Source: Clostridium felsineum DSM 794
Lineage (GTDB): Bacteria; Bacillota; Clostridia; Clostridiales; Clostridiaceae
Reading direction: 5' to 3'
Length of the DNA: 64,000 nt
Assembly (NCBI RefSeq): GCF_002006355.2
Contig: NZ_CP096980.1
Coordinates: 3,472,001 to 3,536,000 of the forward strand
In this document: positions 34,903 through 44,047 of the stretch, piece after piece
Layout: each line of letters starts with the position of its first letter
Position numbering within the stretch: the first letter of the stretch is position 1
Notes under the pieces: generated by a model
The model's database searches: none
Seen by the model: the letters and a program-made list of their open reading frames with translations, nothing else
Told to the model about the DNA's origin: nothing
Program-made: the position numbers and the translations under genes

Positions 34903-36552
34903 TTATTTTCCTTCATAATCAAACCAATCGAAATCAGCATGATTACAACTAGCTTCTCCATTGCTACTTGCAAATAAACCTATACAGGTTCCTATAAAAC
35001 CACCTGCTAATTCCCAGCTCAATATTCTCCCATCTACATTTTCAGCTAAAAGCTTCATTTCATCTAATGAAGAACCATAATAAAAATTATATTCCTGACC
35101 AATAGCTGTTACCTTTAAATACAGTACATCTGCTTCAAAAACTTTACTATTAATTGTGCATTCAATATTCTTCCCCTCATAATCTATTACATAATTTTCC
35201 TTGCATTCTCTCTTGCAGCTAACTAAACGTACAACCTTATGTCCATTTTCCATTGAATATTCAAGCCTAAATTGATGATTATTATTTTGAATTAATGCAA
35301 TTCCTGCTGTCTCCTTATCATTTTCAGGGGTAAATTCCATTTTAGTTAGAACTTCAAAATTAATATGCTGCTGACGCCTTGCTAAGAAACTAGGACTTTC
35401 TTCAGCATACTTTTTATAATTATTATCACCTTTAGTTTCCACTACATCAAGTATTCTCATGGGTTTAAGCTTTAACCTAAGAAAACCTGGCCTCTCTTTC
35501 AAACTCCAAAATTTTTCTTTAGGTGTACGGAGACTATTCCATTTATAATCTAAAACCTCTTTATCGAAATCATCACGAATTTCCTCTTGCCCTTTATCTG
35601 ATCTTGGTAAGTTTGGAAATGGATATTCAAATTCCACTTTTCCTGTTCCAGGGCTCACTATAGGCCATCCATCCTCCCAAACCACTGGTACTAAAAAGGT
35701 TTCACGACCAAGATTCTTATAGTATCCACCATAAGGTCTAGATCCTAAAAGAACCATGTACCAATCACCATTTTGAGTTTTAACCAAATCAGCATGTCCT
35801 GTATTTGAAATAGGATAGTCTTTTCCAAGATGTCGGTGGGTTAAGATTGGATTACCTGGATTTCCTTCATAAGGTCCAGATATATTTTTACTTCTAGCAA
35901 CAGTAATTGCGTGGTACTGCTCTGTTCCACCTTCTGAAATAACTAAATAGTACATTCCATTAATTTTATATATATGAGGTCCTTCTGGACATTTTACATC
36001 CTTTAAAGCTCCTCTCCAGATAGTGCTGCTTTCCCCTTTAAGCTGCATTTTATCTAAATCAATTTCTTGAAGCCAAATTTCTGAATCTCCAAAAAATCTT
36101 GGGTTTTCAGTTTCTCTACATCCTGTATAATAGACTTTTCCATCCTCATCAAAGAATAATGATGGATCAATACCAGGTGCATTTTCAATAAAGTATGGCT
36201 CTGACCATGGACCTTTAGGATCATTTGCAGTTACAATAAAATTTCCTCTATTATCAACATTAGTAGTTATAACATAAAATACACCCTCATGATACCTTAT
36301 AGTAGGAGCAAATATTCCACCAGAATAGTATGCGCCATCTAATTTAAGCTGAGATTCCCTGTCTAATACATGTCCAATTTGTTCCCAATTAACAAGATCT
36401 GCGCTTTGAAATATAGGTATTCCAGGGAAAAAAGCAAAACTAGAATTAACCATATAATAAATTTCCCCTACCCTGCATATTGATGGATCAGGATAAAACC
36501 CTGGTAGAATAGGATTTTTAAAATTCTTATTATCCAATACGTCTGTAAACAT
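34903..36552 (-). CDS. GH43 beta-xylosidase/arabinofuranosidase family enzyme
   Basis: A 549-residue five-bladed beta-propeller glycosidase with a C-terminal jelly-roll domain (from about residue 325), the layout of GH43 beta-xylosidases. Catalytic candidates are the base D22 in GFYPDPSICR, the pKa modulator D129 in PGIDPSLFF and the acid E190 in KCPEGPHIYK. No signal peptide, so it acts on imported oligosaccharides. It would release xylose or arabinose from hemicellulose or glycoside side chains. Start ATG 36552 follows GGGGGTG. It has its own terminator, and an extended -10 TGCTATAAT at about 36584-36600 may be its promoter. Confidence 0.86.
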   Translation of the reverse strand: MFTDVLDNKNFKNPILPGFYPDPSICRVGEIYYMVNSSFAFFPGIPIFQSADLVNWEQIGHVLDRESQLKLDGAYYSGGIFAPTIRYHEGVFYVITTNVDNRGNFIVTANDPKGPWSEPYFIENAPGIDPSLFFDEDGKVYYTGCRETENPRFFGDSEIWLQEIDLDKMQLKGESSTIWRGALKDVKCPEGPHIYKINGMYYLVISEGGTEQYHAITVARSKNISGPYEGNPGNPILTHRHLGKDYPISNTGHADLVKTQNGDWYMVLLGSRPYGGYYKNLGRETFLVPVVWEDGWPIVSPGTGKVEFEYPFPNLPRSDKGQEEIRDDFDKEVLDYKWNSLRTPKEKFWSLKERPGFLRLKLKPMRILDVVETKGDNNYKKYAEESPSFLARRQQHINFEVLTKMEFTPENDKETAGIALIQNNNHQFRLEYSMENGHKVVRLVSCKRECKENYVIDYEGKNIECTINSKVFEADVLYLKVTAIGQEYNFYYGSSLDEMKLLAENVDGRILSWELAGGFIGTCIGLFASSNGEASCNHADFDWFDYEGK

Positions 36553-36683
36553 TTACAATACACCCCCAAATATTTTTCCAATTAATTATGATTATAGCAT
36601 TTTCTTTATACTACAACTACACATTTTTACTTTTTTATAAATTTACACTAATTTTATGTATTACATATGTACAATATTACAAA

Positions 36684-36721
36684 AGAGTTGCTTACAGAAT
36701 CTTTTTTCTATAAACAACTCT
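36684..36721 (-). terminator. Terminator of GH78 copy 3
   Basis: On the minus strand AGAGTTGTTTA pairs with TAAGCAACTCT (11 pairs, one G-U), then TTTTG, 11 bases past the stop. Confidence 0.75.
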
Positions 36722-36731
36722 ATAAAAACTA

Positions 36732-39545
36732 CTATTGTTCTATGTCTATTTTAATATTACTTATTCTTTTGTCTACTCTATTCATTTCCTCGTCAGTTAC
36801 ATTAAAAAACGGTAAATGAGCTAATTCTGGCATAGCTTTATCACCAAGATTATTTACCATATCCTCTGATATAGGCATTTTCACTTCCTCAGAAATTATC
36901 CTTCTAACTTCCTGATTTACACATAATTCCTTTAAATTCATATTTATATTGTAATACCTTATATATGATTTTATTGGCATATATTTAACTTCATACGTTC
37001 CACTTACTAATTTTTGTATATTTATTTTAGTTTCCTTTAATAGCTTACCGTTAACATATACCTTATCTAAATCTGCGTCTGGTAGTATTAGTTCTGCCTC
37101 ACAATTAAATGGTATTACAAACTTAAATTCTAAACTTCCATCCTCTTTAATCTCCCAACTGCTTTTATACAAACCAGAAGGAGAATTAAAGCTTGCCTTT
37201 GCGTACTTAAAACGATAATCTGGCATTGGAGCTAATTTAATATTTTTAAAACCAGGCTTTTTTACAGTTGGATTTATACCACACATATTTCTATACATCC
37301 ATTCTGCTATAGAACCGTATGCATAATGATTTAAGGAATTCATTCCCGTTCCACTTATCTTGCCATCTGGAAGTACCGAGTCCCAACGCTCCCATATAGT
37401 TGTAGCCCCCATGGTAACTGGATATAACCAACTAGGATATTTCTTATTTAATAAAAGCTTATATGCCATTTCATTGTAACCATTTTCTGATAGAACTCTG
37501 CATATATATGGACTTCCTACGAAGCCAGTTTTTAGATATCCCTTATCCTGCGATATTCTATCATTTAAATCTTTAGCAACTCTTTTTCTATGGTTTTCTA
37601 GCACTAAATCCATAAATAGTGCAACTATATACGCTGTTTGATTTTTTAAAGCCAAACGTCCATTTTTACTGAAATACTCATCTACAATTGCTTCTCGTAT
37701 TTCATTTGATAATGTCTCATATTCTTTAGCTAATTCCTCTTTACCTATTACCCTAGCTGCTTTTGATACTATACTTGAAGAATAACAGTAATAAGCTGAA
37801 GCTATAAAGCTTTCTTCTGTTCCTCCTGTTGGCATACTAGGATCTTCACCATCTAGAGCAAGCCAATCTCCAAAATGAAAGCCCGTAGTCCAAAGTCTTT
37901 TTGATCCCGAAGCCTCATCCTCCCTTTTAATATAATCTACCCAAGCTTTCATACTAGGAAATTGCTGCTCTAGTATAGCTTTATCTCCGTAATAGAGATA
38001 TACATTCCAAGGTATAATGGTAGCGGCATCAGCCCAAGCACTAGAGCCTCCACCTTCCATACCTACTGCTGGAACAACCATTGGCACCATTCCATTTCTA
38101 TCTTCTTGCTCACGTAAAAGATCATAAGAGTATTTATTGAAAAATGCATAGGAATCCATATTAAACAAAGCAGTGCCTGAAAATACCTGTGCATCCCCAG
38201 TCCACCCCATTCTTTCATCTCTTTGAGGACAATCTGTTGGAGTATCTACAAAGTTTCCCTTCTGACCCCACATAGCATTTAGAAATAATTTGTTTACCAA
38301 AGCATTACTAGTTTCAATATGCCCTGTAACCTCCATATCTGAATACAACACGCAGCCTGTAAAATCCTCTAAGTTAATTTCTTCACCAAATCCAGAAAGC
38401 TTAACATATCTAAAACCATAAAAAGTAAAGTGCGGCCTTATAATTTTTTCGTCCCCATTTGATATGTATATATGTTCTGCCCTTGCCTCACGCAAATTAT
38501 CACGATAAAAATCACCCTCTTGAAGTATTTCTCCAAATTGTAATTTTACTTTTTCTCCACTTTTAACATTTACCTTAAATCTTATAAAACCAACCATGTT
38601 CTGTCCCATGTCTAGAACAGTTTCACCTTTTGGTGTTTTTATAATTTCAATTGGTTTTATCTCTTCCTTTATAACAACCGGCAAACTAAGTCTTTCTTTA
38701 AGTCGCTCTAGTCCTAAATTAATTTTCTTTACTTTATAGTACTTTTCATCCTCTAAGGTTTCGTCATAAATTTCGCCATCATAAATACTGCTAAAAACTA
38801 TCTTGCTTTTTTTCGCTTTAAAGCTTTCATCTGAAATTATTGTATCCGAAGTTCCATCTTCATATTGCACTACAATTTCTGCAATAAGTGAAAGTTTATC
38901 TCCATATATTTCTGACTTTCCACCTTCAAAGCCAAAACGCCCTTTATACCATCCATCTCCAAGTATCGTTTCTATTCTATTATCACCAAGCCTAATTAAA
39001 TGTGTAATATCATAGGTTTGATATTGAAGCCACTTATTATAAGCATTATAGTTAGGTGTTAAGTATTCATCATTTGCTTTTTCTCCATTTATACTTAACT
39101 CGTATAAGCCTAAACCACATACATATGCTCTTGCACTTATAACCTTCTTTTTAACTGAAAAGTCTTTAATTAAAATCGGATTTATTTTATTATCTAAATC
39201 TGCTGTTATCCACTTTGCAAGCCATGCTTCCTTTAGCTTTGCAGTTTCAAAAAAAGCTGTGTTTTCAGCAGTCTCTCCATTGTCTGCCCACACTTTAACC
39301 TTCCAAAAATACCTAGTACGCGGCTTAAGTTCAAAATTAAGCTCATATCCAAGACTATCTATGTTTTCACACTTGCCACTATCAAAAACCATTTCATTAA
39401 AATTTTCATCTAATGCTACCTTTATTTGTGCTGCTTCCTGTTTTATAGCATTCGTATCTGTAACCACAAAAGAAACCTTAGGCTTGCCTAAATAAAAACC
39501 TATTGGATTTTCTATATGATTTGTTTTCATTCTTGTTATCTTCAT
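36732..39545 (-). CDS. GH78 alpha-L-rhamnosidase (copy 3)
   Basis: A 937-residue rhamnosidase, paralogue of copy 2. DCPQRDERMGWTGDAQVFSG and GATTIWERWDS carry the catalytic-region acids. The frame is open to 39602, but AGAGGTG precedes ATG 39545 and the resulting MKITRMKTNHIENPIGF start lines up with copy 2, so that start is used. It also has the extra helical C-terminal tail (YYNINMNLKELCVNQEV onward). It is the last gene of the unit after the esterase gene, 17 bases downstream of that gene's stop, and probably cotranscribed with it from the promoter near 40519. Cytoplasmic. Confidence 0.9.
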   Translation of the reverse strand: MKITRMKTNHIENPIGFYLGKPKVSFVVTDTNAIKQEAAQIKVALDENFNEMVFDSGKCENIDSLGYELNFELKPRTRYFWKVKVWADNGETAENTAFFETAKLKEAWLAKWITADLDNKINPILIKDFSVKKKVISARAYVCGLGLYELSINGEKANDEYLTPNYNAYNKWLQYQTYDITHLIRLGDNRIETILGDGWYKGRFGFEGGKSEIYGDKLSLIAEIVVQYEDGTSDTIISDESFKAKKSKIVFSSIYDGEIYDETLEDEKYYKVKKINLGLERLKERLSLPVVIKEEIKPIEIIKTPKGETVLDMGQNMVGFIRFKVNVKSGEKVKLQFGEILQEGDFYRDNLREARAEHIYISNGDEKIIRPHFTFYGFRYVKLSGFGEEINLEDFTGCVLYSDMEVTGHIETSNALVNKLFLNAMWGQKGNFVDTPTDCPQRDERMGWTGDAQVFSGTALFNMDSYAFFNKYSYDLLREQEDRNGMVPMVVPAVGMEGGGSSAWADAATIIPWNVYLYYGDKAILEQQFPSMKAWVDYIKREDEASGSKRLWTTGFHFGDWLALDGEDPSMPTGGTEESFIASAYYCYSSSIVSKAARVIGKEELAKEYETLSNEIREAIVDEYFSKNGRLALKNQTAYIVALFMDLVLENHRKRVAKDLNDRISQDKGYLKTGFVGSPYICRVLSENGYNEMAYKLLLNKKYPSWLYPVTMGATTIWERWDSVLPDGKISGTGMNSLNHYAYGSIAEWMYRNMCGINPTVKKPGFKNIKLAPMPDYRFKYAKASFNSPSGLYKSSWEIKEDGSLEFKFVIPFNCEAELILPDADLDKVYVNGKLLKETKINIQKLVSGTYEVKYMPIKSYIRYYNINMNLKELCVNQEVRRIISEEVKMPISEDMVNNLGDKAMPELAHLPFFNVTDEEMNRVDKRISNIKIDIEQ

Positions 39546-39562
39546 TCGTGACACCTCTTGCC

Positions 39563-40462
39563 TTAATGTTTTTTTATAAATTCCACTGCCATATGAAACC
39601 AAGCACTACAGTGAGGATTAATATGTGTCTTTTCACCAGCAGTGGTTTCATCACATAAGGATAACCCGTGTGGACCATCTTCAAAAATATGCAGCTCATA
39701 TGGGATTTTATTTTTAGTTAATTTTGTTGCTAATCTCAAAGAATTTTCTACGTATACCAATCCATCATTTGCTGTATGCCATATGAATATTGGTGGTGTG
39801 TTTTTAGATACATAGTTTACAGGACTAAGTTTCTTTAATTCTTCATCTGTTGGCTCTACTTTACCAAATACAGCCTTATTTGAAATTTCAAAAAGACCTC
39901 TAAGCATTTTATCAGAACTTTCTTCTAACTTTTCCTTCATAACTTCATAGTCTAATAGTGGATATCCTAAGATAATTGAATTACATTTAAACATTTCACT
40001 TTCAACTTGAAACTTATCTCTTAGTAAATCATCCTTCCAATGAACCCCCATACTTGCAGCTAAATGAGCTCCTGCTGAAAAACCACATAAGTATATTTTT
40101 TCAGTATCAACAAACCAACTTTCTGCATTTTCTTTAATTGTAATCATAGCCTTAGCCAAATCAAATAGAGGTGCTGGATATGTTGATTTTTCATTGGGCT
40201 TTGGTAGATTATTAAAGTCACTTATCCATTCAGTAAAATATGTGTTATATCTAAGTACAAATGTATGGTATCCTTCTGCTGCAAATCTCATTGCAACTGG
40301 TTCTGCTTCTCTATCTGAAGTTCCAAGATAAGCTCCACCAGGACAAATTATTATAGCTGGTTTCTTTTTATTTGCTTGAAATTCCATAGAATTTTCTAGT
40401 ATATACCCTTCTACTTTTACGTAATCATTATGTTCCCAAAGTTTAATATTTTTTATTAACAT
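39563..40462 (-). CDS. Alpha/beta-hydrolase esterase (acetyl-xylan-esterase-like)
   Basis: A 299-residue alpha/beta hydrolase. The nucleophile elbow is S129 in LCGFSAGAHLAASM, the oxyanion motif is IICPGGAYLGTSDREAEP, the acid is the Asp in TANDGLVYVENS and the base is the His in EDGPHGLSL. It resembles BD-FAE/acetyl-xylan-esterase-like enzymes that remove acetyl or feruloyl groups from sugars. No signal peptide. The start is placed at ATG 40462 because GGGGA lies eight bases before it. Position directly before GH78 copy 3 suggests deacylation of rhamnosides before hydrolysis. An AraC-type direct repeat sits upstream at 40549-40578. Confidence 0.82.
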   Translation of the reverse strand: MLIKNIKLWEHNDYVKVEGYILENSMEFQANKKKPAIIICPGGAYLGTSDREAEPVAMRFAAEGYHTFVLRYNTYFTEWISDFNNLPKPNEKSTYPAPLFDLAKAMITIKENAESWFVDTEKIYLCGFSAGAHLAASMGVHWKDDLLRDKFQVESEMFKCNSIILGYPLLDYEVMKEKLEESSDKMLRGLFEISNKAVFGKVEPTDEELKKLSPVNYVSKNTPPIFIWHTANDGLVYVENSLRLATKLTKNKIPYELHIFEDGPHGLSLCDETTAGEKTHINPHCSAWFHMAVEFIKKH

Positions 40463-40518
40463 ATGAAACATCCCCTAACCTTTTCACTATGTTTACCTTT
40501 ACATTCTGTTATAACAAT

Positions 40519-40578
40519 AGTATAACTTGATAGTACTATTTATTTTAATATCCTTATTTGTTTATTTTTTATCCTTAT
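40519..40578 (-). promoter_or_regulatory. AraC-type direct repeats and promoter of the esterase-GH78 unit
   Basis: On the minus strand ATAAGGATA occurs twice (40570-40578 and 40549-40557), 21 bases apart, that is two helical turns. A TAAAAT -35-like hexamer (40542-40547), 17 bases and a TATACT -10 (40519-40524) follow directly. The proximal repeat abuts the -35, as for class II AraC activators. Confidence 0.5.
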
Positions 40579-40606
40579 ATGCAAATTCTTTGAGCCTTAA
40601 ATTATG

Positions 40607-42079
40607 TTACCACGCAGGAAATACTTTCCTAACCTCAGGTGGTATAGGCATTTCTCCATAAAATTGTGCTTTACCAGGTATTGTTGAATCATTATCTTTA
40701 TTTTCTATTATGCATATCCAATCCTGTTTATATCCACAAGTAGGTGTTACTATTTTTCCATTAAAAACCCTAGGCAAGCTTATCGGATTTTCTAAAATTA
40801 TGTTTTCTTGTGAATAACATTTTCCATCTCGTGGATTAAACCACCACATTTGTAAATTATCCTTTTTGAACTTACTTAAATTTATCGTTTCTTCTCCACC
40901 AGACGGAAAATAAATACAAGTAAACCTTCCATTAGTCTCTATGCAGGCTTGAATATGTTCATCTATGATATCCTCAGACTTTTTACTCTGTTCTATCAGT
41001 ATTTCTTGAGCTGGTATACATTGACTTAAATCTCTAGATTCTAAAAAATCACGTAATATTTTAATTTGCCATGCACCTGGATGATCTAAAGCTTCAAACC
41101 AAGAGTACTTTCTTAAACTATCTTTTTCTTTATCCGAAATCATACACCACACAGATGCATGACCATAAGTATGACCAAAAGAACCTGCAAATAAACTCCA
41201 GTACGCTCTTTTTCTTATAATACATTCATCATGAAAATCACTGGGCTTTGCTGGCCAAGTTGTTGGCATTTTTTCGTATGCCGGCTCTCCATCAAAAACT
41301 GGCATATACTTTTCTCTACAATACTCAGCCTTAACTAACTCATAATTTTTAGGTGTTACTCCATGTCCTGATTGAATAGTTATAAAAGATATCCACGTAT
41401 CATCATCTGTCCAGTAAGACATGGTAGAACACTTTCCAGTTTCTGCTTCATGACATGGGTGGTATGTAATAAGTAGTTCTTTCCAAGCATCACTGTTTTT
41501 ATTGTATTTTAAGTTCTTATCAAGAACACCTTTTGCAATACCTTCAGCCATATTTCTCCAAACTTTTTTGTAATCTACTTCAAGATGAATAGGCTGCCTA
41601 TCACCACCAAGACACCAAATTATGTTTTTTCTATTTTTGTATCTATTACCAATCCACTTTCCATATTCATAAGCATTTTGTTCTGTAATAATTTTTTCTG
41701 AAAACTCACCCATCCAATTATGCCCTACAACAAGTTCCCCCCATACTGGAAGTAATAATACGTAAAAACCATACTCTTCTGCTTTATCTAATATCCAGTC
41801 TAAATACTGAAAATACTTTTCATTTGGGGTATCTAAACTATTATTTAATAATGCTTTTTCTCCAACCGGATTTCTCATCTCTCTATCTTGTTCCGGATCA
41901 AGTGCCACAATCTGAAGTACTGTAAAACCTTGTGATTTTCTTTTTTGCATTAAATATTCTACATCATCCCATTTTAATCTTTGAGCTATTGTCCAGTCTG
42001 TATCGGCCAACCAAATAAATGGCTTATTATTTTGATTTACTAAATATCTTTTGTTTTTCGAAATTCTTAATTTATCCAT
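40607..42079 (-). CDS. DUF4038 / GH140-like glycosidase (apiosidase-type candidate)
   Basis: A 490-residue (beta/alpha)8 enzyme of the DUF4038 group with a small C-terminal beta-domain (about 385-490). The start RISKNKRYLVNQNNKPFIWLADTDW is the typical DUF4038 opening. Candidate catalytic acids are D160 in WCLGGDRQP and E265 in VFDGEPAYE, matching the positions of the Asp/Glu pair described for GH140 apiosidases. GH140 enzymes cleave apiose, found in pectic rhamnogalacturonan II and in flavonoid apiosides. The start is taken as ATG 42079, eight bases after AGGA; the frame opens at 42088. It lies 42 bases after beta-phosphoglucomutase, probably in one operon with GH3 and GH1. Substrate is inferred. 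Confidence 0.7.
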   Translation of the reverse strand: MDKLRISKNKRYLVNQNNKPFIWLADTDWTIAQRLKWDDVEYLMQKRKSQGFTVLQIVALDPEQDREMRNPVGEKALLNNSLDTPNEKYFQYLDWILDKAEEYGFYVLLLPVWGELVVGHNWMGEFSEKIITEQNAYEYGKWIGNRYKNRKNIIWCLGGDRQPIHLEVDYKKVWRNMAEGIAKGVLDKNLKYNKNSDAWKELLITYHPCHEAETGKCSTMSYWTDDDTWISFITIQSGHGVTPKNYELVKAEYCREKYMPVFDGEPAYEKMPTTWPAKPSDFHDECIIRKRAYWSLFAGSFGHTYGHASVWCMISDKEKDSLRKYSWFEALDHPGAWQIKILRDFLESRDLSQCIPAQEILIEQSKKSEDIIDEHIQACIETNGRFTCIYFPSGGEETINLSKFKKDNLQMWWFNPRDGKCYSQENIILENPISLPRVFNGKIVTPTCGYKQDWICIIENKDNDSTIPGKAQFYGEMPIPPEVRKVFPAW

Positions 42080-42121
42080 ATTCATCATCCTATTCTTATT
42101 TATTCATGTAAAAAATTGTAA

Positions 42122-42763
42122 CTATATGATTTCTTTAATATCCACATAGGACAAGTCCTTAAATCTGTAGCTAGCTTTTTTATTATTAGAAGCATACCCA
42201 ACAGCTAAAACCTTCATTCCACCATTAAGTGCCGCCTCAACTCCCGCATCTGCATCTTCTACAACTAAGCACTCTTCTTTATTTATTCCTAATTTCTTTG
42301 CTGCTAGTAAAAACACTTCAGGATCTGGTTTGCTGTTTTTTATCTCATTACCATCAGCAACTGCATCAAAATATTTTTCCATTCCTATCTTCTCTAAAAT
42401 TGTAGGTGTATTTTTACTGGAAGAACCAATAGCTATTTTTATTCCCTCTTCTTTTAAGATTTCTAGTACTTTATTAACTCCTTTTAATATATCTGTTGGC
42501 TTTAATTCATTTAACAATTCTCTATATATAGAATTCTTCTTTTCTGCTAAGTGAATCTTCTCCTCGCTAGTATACTTTTTTTGAGACTTCTCTAAAATTA
42601 TTTCAAGACTCTCCATTCTACTAACCCCTCGAAGTCTTTCATTTATAGTTCTATCAAAATATATTCCTTCACCATCAGCCATAGCCTTCCATGCTCTATA
42701 ATGATACTCATCTGTTGAAACTATAACTCCATCCAAATCAAAAATAACCGCTTTAATGCTCAT
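42122..42763 (-). CDS. pgmB: Beta-phosphoglucomutase (HAD family)
   Basis: A 213-residue HAD phosphomutase converting beta-D-glucose 1-phosphate to glucose 6-phosphate. The nucleophile motif is FDLDGVIVSTDEYHYRAWK (Asp10, Asp12), the cap has LRGVSRMESLEIIL, motif II is GSSSKNT, and NSKPDPEVF and VVEDADAG complete the active site. These features match PgmB rather than general HAD phosphatases. The start ATG follows the GH1 stop with no gap (TAAATG) and GAGGTG is in the GH1 end. Beta-glucose-1-phosphate normally comes from an inverting alpha-glucan phosphorylase, but none (GH65) is present in the window, so the supplier is an open question; the GH3 protein of the same operon is a candidate. Confidence 0.88.
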   Translation of the reverse strand: MSIKAVIFDLDGVIVSTDEYHYRAWKAMADGEGIYFDRTINERLRGVSRMESLEIILEKSQKKYTSEEKIHLAEKKNSIYRELLNELKPTDILKGVNKVLEILKEEGIKIAIGSSSKNTPTILEKIGMEKYFDAVADGNEIKNSKPDPEVFLLAAKKLGINKEECLVVEDADAGVEAALNGGMKVLAVGYASNNKKASYRFKDLSYVDIKEII

Positions 42764-44035
42764 TTAATTCACCTCATCTAATCCATTATTTTTGGAGATT
42801 TTACCTAAAACTCTTGCACTTTCTTTTACTATTCTTTCCTGTGTTTTTCTATTTACTCCAATAACACCAAAATTCATGCTGTAACCAAAAGTCCACTCAT
42901 AATTATCAAAGGTGCTCCAATAAATATATCCTTTAACATTTATGCCTTCTTCTATACAAGCCTCAACTCCTTTTACCGCCCTTTTAATAAACTCTATGCG
43001 TCTTTCATCATTATTAGTAGCAATTCCATTTTCTGTGACTATAATTGGTATACTTAAATCCTTGCCTACTTTTCTTATGGCTCCTTTTAAGCCTTCAGGA
43101 TAAAATTCATAACCTGCTCCTGTTACTTCTATATCCTTACCTAAAGGGATTTGACCATCTTCTCCATATACTTCTCTTGTATAGTTTTGAATACCGAAAA
43201 AATCATCTTTCTTAATTGCATCTAAATATTGTTTGAAATACTTTTGCCAAGCTTCTTTTGCTTTTTCTTCTCCACCTTTAACAAACTGAACATCTGGAAG
43301 CGCTAGTGATAATCCTACCTTAGTATTGGGATTAATTCTTTTTATTGCTCTCTTTGCCTTTAAATGAGCATCCTTAATAATTTTAATAGAAGCTTCATCA
43401 GATGCCATATGAAAGGTAAAATAATTTTCTATATCCGCACCACATGCTTTTGCTGCAGATTCTCTCCACCCTGGTGCTGTCCAGGATTTAGCTTCTACCC
43501 CAACTGGTGGTATGAAATTAAAATTAACAAATAGCTCATGAAGCATTATAGGAAGATTAACTTCATTCATAGTTAATGCATAAGGAATTAATTCTCCAAG
43601 CTCCTTAAAAACCACCTCACAATATCTAGCAAATTTATCTGCTGTGTTAGGATTAGACCACCCACCTATTCTCATTAACCAACGTGGAGAGGTAAAGTGA
43701 TGCATAGTTACCATTGGAATTATTCTATTATTTATACAACAATTTAAAACATCTCTATAATGTTCAATTTCTGATTTAGAATAACATCCTTCTTCTGGCT
43801 CTATTCTTGCCCATTCAATTGAAAACCTGTATACTTTTAATCCTAAACTCGCCATAAGCTTAATATCTTCTCTATAAAGTCTATAATGAGCTACTGCATC
43901 TCCTGATTTTTCTTTATAAGGTGAACCCTCTGAATATTCTTCTGCCCAGACATCAGAATTTATATTATTTCCCTCTACTTGATGAGCTGAGGTTGCTGTG
44001 CCCCATAAAAAATCTTTTGCAAATATCTTTTTCAT
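42764..44035 (-). CDS. GH1 beta-glucosidase-family enzyme (copy 1)
   Basis: A 423-residue family 1 retaining glycosidase. The acid/base is E158 in LTMNEVNLPI (Val replaces the usual Pro), the nucleophile is E335 in IIVTENGIAT, and FLWGTATSAHQVEGN opens the barrel. Both GH1 copies of the island share the unusual NE[LV]NLP motif. Length is at the short end of the family. It sits between GH3 and beta-phosphoglucomutase genes with 12- and zero-base gaps, a clear operon. Start ATG 44035 follows GGGGGAA. It probably hydrolyses an aryl or oligosaccharide beta-glucoside inside the cell. Confidence 0.87.
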   Translation of the reverse strand: MKKIFAKDFLWGTATSAHQVEGNNINSDVWAEEYSEGSPYKEKSGDAVAHYRLYREDIKLMASLGLKVYRFSIEWARIEPEEGCYSKSEIEHYRDVLNCCINNRIIPMVTMHHFTSPRWLMRIGGWSNPNTADKFARYCEVVFKELGELIPYALTMNEVNLPIMLHELFVNFNFIPPVGVEAKSWTAPGWRESAAKACGADIENYFTFHMASDEASIKIIKDAHLKAKRAIKRINPNTKVGLSLALPDVQFVKGGEEKAKEAWQKYFKQYLDAIKKDDFFGIQNYTREVYGEDGQIPLGKDIEVTGAGYEFYPEGLKGAIRKVGKDLSIPIIVTENGIATNNDERRIEFIKRAVKGVEACIEEGINVKGYIYWSTFDNYEWTFGYSMNFGVIGVNRKTQERIVKESARVLGKISKNNGLDEVN

Positions 44036-44047
44036 ATCTAATTCCCC

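Noticed and set aside
39546..39602. N-terminal extension of GH78 copy 3
   Set aside because: AGAGGTG is placed for the ATG at 39545, the protein then aligns with copy 2 from its first residue, and the extension overlaps the C-terminal coding region of the esterase gene.
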